From an uncultured Aliterella sp. (GTDB lineage Bacteria; Cyanobacteriota; Cyanobacteriia; Cyanobacteriales; Chroococcidiopsidaceae), in contig CAJQOK010000343.1 in the NCBI GenBank assembly GCA_905479905.1, positions 1 to 6,567 of the forward strand: 6,567 bases of DNA. The letters are read 5' to 3'. The translations under genes were made by a program, and so were the position numbers. The notes under the pieces are model-generated. The model was not told the origin of the DNA, ran no database searches, and saw only the letters and a list, made by a program, of their open reading frames with translations. Numbering within the stretch: the stretch's first letter is position 1; every line of letters starts with the position of its first letter. Of the stretch, positions 1 to 5,966 are shown piece by piece.

Positions 1-1
1 T

Positions 2-271
2 GCGATCGCAACTGATGTACAACCAGATATTTTAATTTTAGATGAAGTTCTTTCCGTAGGAGATGAGAGTTTTAAAAATAAGTGCCAGCAGCGTATTAAT
101 AAATTTTGGAGTGCAAATGCAACTATTTTAGTTGTATCTCATGATTTAGGGTTCATCGAAAAGTCATGCGACCAAGTTCTATGGTTAGACAAAGGTCGGT
201 TGAAATTTATTGGTAAATCACAGGAAGCTATCGTTCATTACCTTAGCACAGTTAATTCCGGCGGTAAGTAG
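2..271 (+). CDS. ABC polysaccharide exporter ATPase, Wzt/TagH type (3' end only)
   Basis: This is the last 89 codons of an ATPase subunit; the start lies outside the window. Seen in the fragment: Walker B ILILDE (residues 10-15), directly followed by the D-loop stretch LSVGD (17-21) and F-K-N-K-C (24-28), then the switch histidine in VVSHD (H47). The run LDE-x-LSVGD-x-x-F-x-x-K-C is characteristic of the Wzt/TagH/RfbE group, which powers export of finished polysaccharide chains through a Wzm-type membrane channel at the inner membrane. The Walker A and signature motifs are upstream and unseen. The protein stops about 40 residues after the switch histidine, so it lacks the extra C-terminal glycan-binding domain of long Wzt proteins such as that of E. 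coli O9a. The next gene is a glycosyltransferase on the same strand 111 bp downstream, which supports a surface-glycan locus. The Wzt-type assignment is solid; the exact glycan is unknown. Confidence 0.9.
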   Translation, partial: AIATDVQPDILILDEVLSVGDESFKNKCQQRINKFWSANATILVVSHDLGFIEKSCDQVLWLDKGRLKFIGKSQEAIVHYLSTVNSGGK

Positions 272-382
272 ACCACAAACTTAAAATTTTTTCCAAATGT
301 AGTTTATATTTTTATTGTGTATTTGTGCAGTTATTGGTGCAAATATTAGTTACAAACAGCAAAACAAATAGTTTTAGATAAG
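272..382 (+). other. AT-rich spacer with a short inverted repeat before the first glycosyltransferase
   Basis: This 111 bp gap holds no convincing terminator after the ABC gene and no clear Shine-Dalgarno sequence before the ATG at 383. It contains an inverted repeat with arms TATTTG (320-325) and CAAATA (340-345). Overlapping it is an imperfect direct repeat, ATTTGTGCA (321-329) and ATTGGTGCA (333-341), one mismatch apart. These could be a regulator site or chance in AT-rich DNA. With no terminator visible, transcription from the ABC gene may simply continue into the transferase. Confidence 0.3.
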
Positions 383-1579
383 ATGAAAGTTGTTCAAGTT
401 AGTACCTGGAAAGTCCCCTGTGGCATAGCTGGTTACACAGAGAAGCTGACTGCAAGTATGTTAGATTCTGGGGTTCAATGCGACATTATTCCTATTGAAC
501 GAGAGCGACTTAAGTACATGGCTAAGAACGAAATCAGTCAGTACTTTGAGAGCATGATAGAAAAATTAGTTGCCTATGATGTCATTCATATTCAACACGA
601 ATTCAGCTTTTTTGCTGGTGCTTACGATCTAGATACATCAATATCGATATTTTCATATTTTCTCTCAAGGATTTTAAAGCTACAAAAGTTAGTATTTGTT
701 ACATTTCACAGCGAACCGAGTTTTTTTGAAGAATCGAGTCAAGGCAGTGTAGTTAAAATCGTTAAAAAAAAGTTATCAGAATCTAAATGGAATTTATTAG
801 TATCACGCTTGTTTAATTCAAAAAGTAATTTGAATGCAATTGTTCACACTAAAAACTCAAGACGTATATTTATAGATAGTGGATTTAAGCCTAACAAAAT
901 TCATATATTAAAGCAGGGAATTTCTCCGATACCTATCTTAAATATTAGCCAAGAACAAAAAATATCTATCAAAAAGGAATTAGGATTTACGGCAGATTCT
1001 ATAATTCTATCTATGTTTGGATTTATTTCTCATTATAAGGGTTACCTAACAGCATTACGCGCTCTGCAAAACTTACCGAAGGAGTATTATTTGATAATTA
1101 TTGGTATGCCTCATCCCTATGGTAATGATAAAACACTAGATGATATAATTAGACTAATAAATAATAGCAAAAACAATCCGATCCGCTCTAATAACTTAGA
1201 TGAACGAGTAAAAATGACAGGGTATTTAGAGTTAGAAGAACTCAATAAATACTATAGCGTAACAAATTTTTGTCTTGCACCCTATGAACCCGAAACTCAA
1301 TTATCTTCATCTGCCGCAATTACATGGGCTTTAGCATCAGGAAAACCTGTTGTTGCTAGTAAAATTCGAGCTTTTACTGAAATAAATGAAGAAGCCGATT
1401 GTTTCCATTTATTTACACCTGGTTCTGCAAGAGAATTAGCCTATCAAATTAAAAATTTATATGCCAATTGTGACCTGCAAAATAAATTAGTAAATAATGC
1501 TTTAAATTACTGCCAAGAAAATCTATGGGGTAAAGCAGTAGAAGCACACATTCAGCTATATCAATCTTTTAAACATTAA
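383..1579 (+). CDS. GT-B fold glycosyltransferase, GT4-like, without the E-x7-E motif
   Basis: The 398-residue product has the size and two-domain layout of GT-B glycosyltransferases that move a sugar from a nucleotide donor to a growing glycan on the cytoplasmic face of the membrane. The N-terminal acceptor half starts with MKVVQVSTW and the glycine loop G14-I-A-G-Y-T, followed by VIHIQHEF (67-74) and a T-F-H-S stretch with H109. The C-terminal donor half begins near the I-I-L-S-M-F-G-F stretch and ends with APYEPETQ and ALASGKPVVAS (about residues 299-326). In typical GT4 enzymes an E-x7-E pair precedes the G-x-PVV stretch; aligning on PVV places L307 and W315 there, with a serine-rich SSS (308-310) between. 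Some GT4 subgroups carry a serine/glycine-rich variant here, so activity is still likely. No signal peptide or membrane segment is seen. The start is the first ATG, matching the family's N-terminal strand, with no clear Shine-Dalgarno sequence. The gene is markedly AT-rich and has no HIP1 octamer. Donor and acceptor sugars cannot be inferred. Confidence 0.85.
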   Translation: MKVVQVSTWKVPCGIAGYTEKLTASMLDSGVQCDIIPIERERLKYMAKNEISQYFESMIEKLVAYDVIHIQHEFSFFAGAYDLDTSISIFSYFLSRILKLQKLVFVTFHSEPSFFEESSQGSVVKIVKKKLSESKWNLLVSRLFNSKSNLNAIVHTKNSRRIFIDSGFKPNKIHILKQGISPIPILNISQEQKISIKKELGFTADSIILSMFGFISHYKGYLTALRALQNLPKEYYLIIIGMPHPYGNDKTLDDIIRLINNSKNNPIRSNNLDERVKMTGYLELEELNKYYSVTNFCLAPYEPETQLSSSAAITWALASGKPVVASKIRAFTEINEEADCFHLFTPGSARELAYQIKNLYANCDLQNKLVNNALNYCQENLWGKAVEAHIQLYQSFKH

Positions 1580-1819
1580 AAACTAGCCAAAAATTACAAA
1601 GTGGCAACTGATTAATAGAGTTAAGTTACATAAAAATTACTAAATTATTGGCTAATTGGGCAAAGTAAATTTTATCTAGCTATGTTTCTCTTAAATAAAC
1701 ATAACTAAGATATTGATTCAATTAGGTTTTCTATTAATACTTTAATAGTGCAGTTTAGTGAGGCACTATTTTAGTTCAATTTTTTTAATAACTTTGACAA
1801 ATACGTTTTAAATAATTGT
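1580..1819 (+). other. AT-rich intergenic region with several inverted repeats
   Basis: This is the longest gene-free stretch (240 bp) and no small ORF in it looks real. It holds TAGCCAA (1584-1590) with its complement TTGGCTA (1648-1654), a 9-bp direct repeat AAAAATTAC (1589-1597 and 1632-1640), a hairpin TATGTTT/AAACATA near 1681-1703, and two overlapping hairpins at 1731-1770 (listed separately). A TTGACA sits at 1794-1799, but the correct spacing puts the -10 position on the start codon at 1820, so I do not call it a promoter. The size and structure suggest separate expression control of the second transferase or a former recombination point, but nothing here proves either. Confidence 0.4.
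1731..1786 (+). promoter_or_regulatory. overlapping alternative hairpins followed by a T-run
   Basis: Two perfect inverted repeats share bases. Hairpin A pairs CTATTAA (1731-1737) with TTAATAG (1742-1748) around a 4-nt loop. Hairpin B pairs AATAGTGC (1744-1751) with GCACTATT (1763-1770) around 11 nt. Because 1744-1748 belongs to both, the two cannot form together. A run of seven T follows at 1780-1786, but nine bases separate it from hairpin B, too far for a standard intrinsic terminator. The layout resembles a switch or a weak terminator in the leader of the next gene, whose ATG is at 1820. Function is inferred only. Confidence 0.35.
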
Positions 1820-2974
1820 ATGTTTAAGGTTGTAATTGATGGTACTCCAGTAGCGCCCAAACCTAGTGGGGTTGGTTACTATGTTGCTAACTTAATTTAT
1901 GCTCTACACGCACTCCAAGAAACAGAAAATTTCCAATTAGGAATTGCTTATCAACCGGGTTTAAAAAAGTGGTTGAGGCGGGATTTATCTTTTCCTCCAG
2001 AACTTAGTCATTACCTTAATTTGTGTATGCTACCTTTACCAGTTAGATTGTATAACTTGCTAGTAGCAACATCCTACAAACCAGCCTGGGAGTATTATGA
2101 GCAATATTTGGGCAATCCCGATATAGTTCATGGTACAAATTACTCGGTTTATCCGTGTAAGCAAAGCTTAAAGGTGATGAATATTTACGATCTCAGCTTT
2201 ATTAAATACCCTCAATATACGGATACGGTAGTTAAAGCTTATCACCAGCAGATTAGAAAAAACTTACAGTGGACTGACCTAGTTTTAACGATTTCTGAAA
2301 GCTCTAAACAGGATATTGTAAATTACTTAGAAGTTGAACCTAACAAAGTTGTTGTAACTCCTTTGGCTAGTCGTTATATATCTAATCAAAAGGAGCCACC
2401 AGTAGTAAATTATGATTTTTCTCGTCCTTATTTACTTTTTGTCAGTACCTTAGAACCAAGAAAAAATATTATTACTTTAATTAATGCTTTTAACTATTTA
2501 AAACAAAGGTACAAAATTGAACACAATTTGATTTTAATTGGTAAAAAAGGCTGGCAATACAAACCTATATTTCAGGCGATCGCATCTTCACCTTGGTTTG
2601 ATTGTATTCATCATCTAGACTACTTACCAGATGAATTAGTTGCTCTATTTTATGCAAAAGCTGACGTTTTTGTTTATCCTTCTTACTATGAAGGGTTTGG
2701 CTTACCTGTACTAGAAGCAATGACTTTAGGCGCTCCGGTGGTAACGTCTAATACTTCATCATTGCCAGAAGTAGCCGGAGACGCGGCTATTTTAGTCGAT
2801 CCCAAGGATGTAATTAGTTTAGCAGAGGCAATTTTGCGTGTAGTGAGCGATCGCACCTTACGTAATGAGCTAATTGTTAAAGGTAAAGCCCAAGCAAAGT
2901 TGTATTCTTGGGAGAGAACCGCCAAGGAAACTTTGAACGCCTACAAAACTATTCAGGGAAACTCTAGCTTTTAG
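1820..2974 (+). CDS. GT4 family glycosyltransferase (RfaB/mannosyltransferase-like)
   Basis: The 384-residue protein is a classic GT4 retaining glycosyltransferase. N-terminal half: MFKVVIDGTPVAP, the acceptor-side loop SGVGYYVANL (16-25), HGTN, then NIYDLSF, where most relatives have an H-D pair (here Y123-D124), and LTISESSKQDI. Donor half: the conserved S-T-L-E-P-R-K-N stretch (E212, R214, K215) that opens the nucleotide-sugar site, then YPSYYEGFGLPVLEAMTLGAPVV with the E-x7-E pair E291 and E299, and SLPEVAGDAA before the C-terminal helix. Length and motif order are normal for the family. Relatives work in O-antigen or exopolysaccharide assembly, often as mannosyl- or rhamnosyltransferases, but the sugar cannot be read from sequence. 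The start is the first ATG and gives the expected first beta strand, without a Shine-Dalgarno sequence. It carries two HIP1 octamers, unlike the preceding transferase gene. With the upstream exporter ATPase and transferase it forms a glycan-assembly block. Confidence 0.93.
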   Translation: MFKVVIDGTPVAPKPSGVGYYVANLIYALHALQETENFQLGIAYQPGLKKWLRRDLSFPPELSHYLNLCMLPLPVRLYNLLVATSYKPAWEYYEQYLGNPDIVHGTNYSVYPCKQSLKVMNIYDLSFIKYPQYTDTVVKAYHQQIRKNLQWTDLVLTISESSKQDIVNYLEVEPNKVVVTPLASRYISNQKEPPVVNYDFSRPYLLFVSTLEPRKNIITLINAFNYLKQRYKIEHNLILIGKKGWQYKPIFQAIASSPWFDCIHHLDYLPDELVALFYAKADVFVYPSYYEGFGLPVLEAMTLGAPVVTSNTSSLPEVAGDAAILVDPKDVISLAEAILRVVSDRTLRNELIVKGKAQAKLYSWERTAKETLNAYKTIQGNSSF

Positions 2975-3205
<231 letters not shown>

Positions 3206-3230
3206 GAATTTGCTGGCATGGATCATTTTG

Positions 3231-3256
3231 TCCCCTTAGTATTTATACTAAGGGGA
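3231..3256 (+). terminator. strong hairpin between convergent units, probable terminator
   Basis: An 11-bp perfect stem pairs TCCCCTTAGTA (3231-3241) with TACTAAGGGGA (3246-3256) around a 4-nt loop. It follows the cysC remnant stop by 25 bases and lies 13 bases beyond the stop of the convergent hydrolase gene. On the + strand it is followed by AATAGTTTTGGCTTTT, a broken U-rich tail; on the - strand the following bases (ACAAAATG) are not U-rich. It therefore fits best as the end of the + strand glycan block, possibly stopping transcripts from both sides. Confidence 0.65.
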
Positions 3257-3269
3257 ATAGTTTTGGCTT

Positions 3270-4115
3270 TTAACTAACCCGGCGAACAAAAGGTAAAAGG
3301 CTTTCTAGAACTACATCATAGAAATGCTCTTGAGGATAGTGTGCCGCTTCTTTTAATTCAATAAAGTTTGAGTGAGGAATAGCGGAAGCAAAACTTTGAG
3401 CCATTGTAGGAGGTAGCCAAGGATCGGTCATTCCCCAAATAATTGTTGTAGGATACTGCCATTGTTTAAATCCAGCTTCTATTTCTGCCATTGCTGAAGG
3501 CAACTGTAAATTTCGCACCACAGACATTAAACTGCGTCCGGCGGAGGAACTTTTTATAAACGGCTGACGATACATATCTAAATCGCGATCGCCTATTCGA
3601 TACCGACTACCACTTTCTAAAGTTCGATCTACTAGCAAAGGATCTTGAGTCAACATATCTCCTGCTAAAGGTAAACCCAATTGTTTCATTTGCCAAGGTA
3701 ATTTGGCACTAGAGGCAAGGGGCGTATTTAAAATTGCCAAACTTTCAATTTGCTCGGCATGACGTAAAGCATACTGTAAGCCTACAGAACCTAAAAAGCC
3801 TTGGACTACTAAAGAAAAACGTTCGAGTTTTAGCGCTTGCAGAAATTCGGCTAAAGCATTAATAAAAGCGTCAGGAGTATAATTAAATTCTTTGAGTTCA
3901 GGTTTAGCAGAAAAGCCAAAACCAACCCAGTCGGGAGCAATACATCTTGTCCCTTGATTTGCTAAACCTGGCATAATTTGCCGCCAAAGGTAGCTATGGG
4001 TAGGCAAACCATGTAATAAAACTACTGGTACTAAGTCTGTTTCGCTTCTTGGGGTAGACTCACGGTAGAACCAATCAATTGAGCCAACTTTAATTTTATT
4101 TTCTGTAACTATCAC
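3270..4115 (-). CDS. alpha/beta-hydrolase-fold protein lacking the catalytic nucleophile
   Basis: The 281-residue product follows the haloalkane-dehalogenase/epoxide-hydrolase-like pattern: V-V-L-L-HG (H35-G36, oxyanion region), APDWVGFGFSAKP (60-72), a nucleophile-elbow strand, a cap region (about 135-210), then IIWGMTDPWLP with acid D231 and EAAHYPQEHF with histidine H259. At the elbow, relatives read VVQDWGGSVG or G-x-S-x-G; here the strand reads VVQGFLGSVG, so the nucleophile position is G106 (codon GGC). The acid and histidine are kept. It may be a non-hydrolytic binding protein, use another chemistry, or use another residue. Related cyanobacterial and plant proteins with a glycine after VVQ may exist, which would make this a family trait rather than damage. 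It starts with GTG; there is no in-frame ATG, GTG or TTG between the preceding stop at 4200-4202 and 4115, and no Shine-Dalgarno sequence. No signal peptide. It lies downstream of the glycerate kinase gene on the same strand, with a 107 bp gap. Confidence 0.85.
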   Translation of the reverse strand: MIVTENKIKVGSIDWFYRESTPRSETDLVPVVLLHGLPTHSYLWRQIMPGLANQGTRCIAPDWVGFGFSAKPELKEFNYTPDAFINALAEFLQALKLERFSLVVQGFLGSVGLQYALRHAEQIESLAILNTPLASSAKLPWQMKQLGLPLAGDMLTQDPLLVDRTLESGSRYRIGDRDLDMYRQPFIKSSSAGRSLMSVVRNLQLPSAMAEIEAGFKQWQYPTTIIWGMTDPWLPPTMAQSFASAIPHSNFIELKEAAHYPQEHFYDVVLESLLPFVRRVS

Positions 4116-4122
4116 GCTGTAT

Positions 4123-4185
4123 GGGTAATGGGTAATTGGTAATGGGTAATTGGTAATTGGTGATTGGTAATTGGTAATGGGTAAA
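4123..4185. repeat. heptanucleotide tandem repeat, nine units (STRR-like)
   Basis: Nine consecutive 7-bp units of the form KGGTAAT (K = G or T) occupy 63 bp with no interruption. Variant units are TGGTGAT at 4158-4164 and the terminal GGGTAAA at 4179-4185. Short tandemly repeated heptamers of this type (STRR sequences) are well known in intergenic regions of filamentous and related cyanobacteria. The array ends seven bases before the GTG start codon of the hydrolase gene and is placed in its leader, as the repeated word ATTACC(A/C) on the - strand. It does not carry a stop in the hydrolase frame, but also no start codon. Unit number may vary between strains. Confidence 0.92.
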
Positions 4186-4222
4186 CTGGGTTTGCAGCTT
4201 TACAAAAGTAACTCTTTTTCGG

Positions 4223-5200
4223 CTAGTAGATTTTACCCCAAGAGCGATTGCTCATAATTTCAATTACCAAATCTACCGAGAGTGAAGGTTTGATAAATAA
4301 TTCTGGATGCAGACTTTGCCAAAAATAATTGACAAACTGCACTATCTCTGAATCGCTCATTCCTGATTTACCCAAAGACTTAGCTTGATGTTCGGCTTGT
4401 TGTCGCCATTGCAAACTCCAACGATAATCAAGAGGATACAGCAAAATTAACCGATCTAATCTTTCCCATAAAGGTAGATAATCTGCTAACTTTGCATTCA
4501 TATCACGGGCAAATTGGCGATCGCTATCGGTAATAATTGGCGGTGCTGCGGTGTCAAAAACTCCCGGATCGATGGGTCGAACCCCGACAAACCAACCTTC
4601 AAATAAAATGATATCCGCCCTAGAAACGGCTTCAGGAATTCCTCGCTCTCCCGCACCGTTGTAAGCAGCTTTATCAAAGCGGGGAAGTTCTATTACTGCG
4701 TCAGAATTAGGCTGATGTAACGCATCTAAGACATTGACACCCAAATCTAAATCGTGAGTACCTGGAGGGCCACGCCAAATTAAACGCGGGTCTTGCTGTT
4801 TTAAAATTAGGCGACTTGCGTAAGTTTTGTACAAATCATCCAAAGACAAGCTACAAGTGCGATAACCCATCTCACCCAAAATCAATATTAGGATAGAAGC
4901 TAAAGTAGATTTCCCTGTGCCTTGTCCGGCTAAAATACCTTGAATTAAAGGTCTTGATTGCGACTTCCGCCACGTTGCTATCAGCATTGCCAAAGGTAGC
5001 CACAAAGTCCATAGATTGAGGGCAAACTTATCGGCGGGAAGCTTTAGAGTTTGTTGATTAAATTGGCTGCAATTTGGGTAAATAGAGCGAAAAATAGGCG
5101 CGTATTCATTCAATGGTGTAATGCCAAAAGCTTTAACCCGTGCTGCATCGAATAATGGCGATCGGCTATCTATTAAAAGTTGTTCAAGCCACAAATCCAT
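4223..5200 (-). CDS. D-glycerate 3-kinase, plant/cyanobacterial GLYK type
   Basis: This enzyme phosphorylates D-glycerate to 3-phosphoglycerate with ATP (EC 2.7.1.31), the last step of photorespiration, which returns carbon to the Calvin cycle; it acts in the cytoplasm. The 325-residue protein shows a P-loop kinase core: Walker A A-G-Q-G-T-G-K-S-T (91-99, K97), SLSLDDLYKTYASR (117-130), WRGPPGTHDLDL (142-152), ELPRFDKAAYNGAGER (171-186) and ILFEGWFVGVRP (198-209). This combination is the signature of the GLYK group shared by plants, fungi and cyanobacteria, distinct from bacterial GlxK/GarK. The N-terminal 85 residues form the helical extension usual in this group. Start is ATG with no Shine-Dalgarno sequence. 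It diverges from the DUF429 gene with 31 bp between start codons and precedes the hydrolase gene on the same strand. Confidence 0.93.
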   Translation of the reverse strand: MDLWLEQLLIDSRSPLFDAARVKAFGITPLNEYAPIFRSIYPNCSQFNQQTLKLPADKFALNLWTLWLPLAMLIATWRKSQSRPLIQGILAGQGTGKSTLASILILILGEMGYRTCSLSLDDLYKTYASRLILKQQDPRLIWRGPPGTHDLDLGVNVLDALHQPNSDAVIELPRFDKAAYNGAGERGIPEAVSRADIILFEGWFVGVRPIDPGVFDTAAPPIITDSDRQFARDMNAKLADYLPLWERLDRLILLYPLDYRWSLQWRQQAEHQAKSLGKSGMSDSEIVQFVNYFWQSLHPELFIKPSLSVDLVIEIMSNRSWGKIY

Positions 5201-5231
5201 TAGGTGTAAATTAAAAGCTCAGTTTTTTTAA
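5201..5231. promoter_or_regulatory. compact divergent intergenic region (31 bp)
   Basis: Only 31 AT-rich bases separate the ATG of the glycerate kinase (reading left) from the ATG of the DUF429 gene (reading right). A run of seven T (5223-5229) sits directly before the DUF429 start, and neither start has a Shine-Dalgarno sequence. There is no room for two complete promoters, so at least one must lie inside the neighbouring coding sequence, or the leaders are very short. I could not pick out a convincing -35/-10 pair for either direction. Confidence 0.4.
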
Positions 5232-5966
5232 ATGAAATTTATTGGTATCGATCTAGGCTGGAAATCGCAACCAAGCGGGTTATGTTGCTTGGAATTGGTA
5301 GACTTAAACTTAAATTTACTCAATTTAGATCGTCTTGAAGCAATTTCTGAGGTGCTTTTTTGGTTAGACAACTGCGTTCAACTTCAAGATAGCGCGATCG
5401 TGGCTGTAGATGCCCCTACAATCATCCCCAACCTGACGGGAAGCCGCTTACCAGACAAACTAACCCATAAATATTTTGGACGCTACCATGCGGGTTGTTA
5501 TCCGGCTAATCTTGGTCTGGCTTTTGCCGATCGCACTGTTGGTTTTGGCATAGAACTAGAAAACCGAGGTTTTGTCCACGCACCAGAAATTACACCGCAA
5601 AAACTAGGTAGATATCAAATTGAAGTATTCCCCCATCCGGCGCTCGTGGAATTATTTAACTTACCTTTAATTCTCAAGTACAAAAAAGGACGCATATTAG
5701 AGCGGCGCTTGGAACTAATCAAACTGTATAAATATATTGTGGATGTTTTGCCTACCTTTAAACCCGCTCTCAATCTAAATTCTCATCCGGTATTATTTGC
5801 CGAAATCCCGACAACAGGAAAAGCTTTAAAAGCTTTAGAAGACAAGTTAGATAGTATAATTTGCGCTTACGTTGGTGCTTACTGGTGGTATTGGGGAAAA
5901 GAAAGAAATATAGTCTTAGGCGATCGCGCTAACGGTTATATTGTGATTCCCAAACGCGAGATTTAG
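5232..5966 (+). CDS. DUF429 family protein, predicted RNase H-like nuclease fold
   Basis: The 244-residue protein fits the DUF429 family, thought on structural grounds to share an RNase H-like fold; the biological substrate is unknown. Seen in order: FIGIDLGW with D7 on the first strand, IVAVDAPTIIP with D60, the conserved middle GRYHAGCYPANLG (83-95), IEVFPHPALVE with E131 and H135 (130-140), and the C-terminal helix ALEDKLDSIICAYVGAYWWYWG with D204 and D207, followed by GDRANGYIVIP (D231). These spaced acidic residues could bind metal, as in RNase H enzymes. Length is typical for the family and all motifs are present, so the gene looks intact. It starts with ATG 31 bp from the divergent glycerate kinase. 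Its stop overlaps the stop of the convergent downstream gene by three to four bases. Some relatives may take part in nucleic acid or nucleotide metabolism, but I would not assign a reaction. Confidence 0.85.
   Translation: MKFIGIDLGWKSQPSGLCCLELVDLNLNLLNLDRLEAISEVLFWLDNCVQLQDSAIVAVDAPTIIPNLTGSRLPDKLTHKYFGRYHAGCYPANLGLAFADRTVGFGIELENRGFVHAPEITPQKLGRYQIEVFPHPALVELFNLPLILKYKKGRILERRLELIKLYKYIVDVLPTFKPALNLNSHPVLFAEIPTTGKALKALEDKLDSIICAYVGAYWWYWGKERNIVLGDRANGYIVIPKREI

Noticed and set aside
1681..1703. TATGTTT/AAACATA hairpin as a terminator of the first transferase
   Set aside because: The stem is entirely A/T-rich apart from single G-C pairs and no T-run follows, so it would be weak.
1794..1822. 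TTGACA as a -35 promoter element for the second transferase
   Set aside because: At 17 bp spacing the -10 position would be TGTATG, overlapping the start codon; the only AT-rich -10-like words are too close.
2686..2925. Open frame of 79 codons on the - strand
   Set aside because: It lies wholly inside the second transferase gene, opposite its best conserved donor-site motifs, and its low-complexity Ser/Thr/Ala-rich product looks like a shadow.
4123..4185. Heptamer array as a CRISPR array
   Set aside because: Units are 7 bp with no spacers, so it is a simple tandem repeat.
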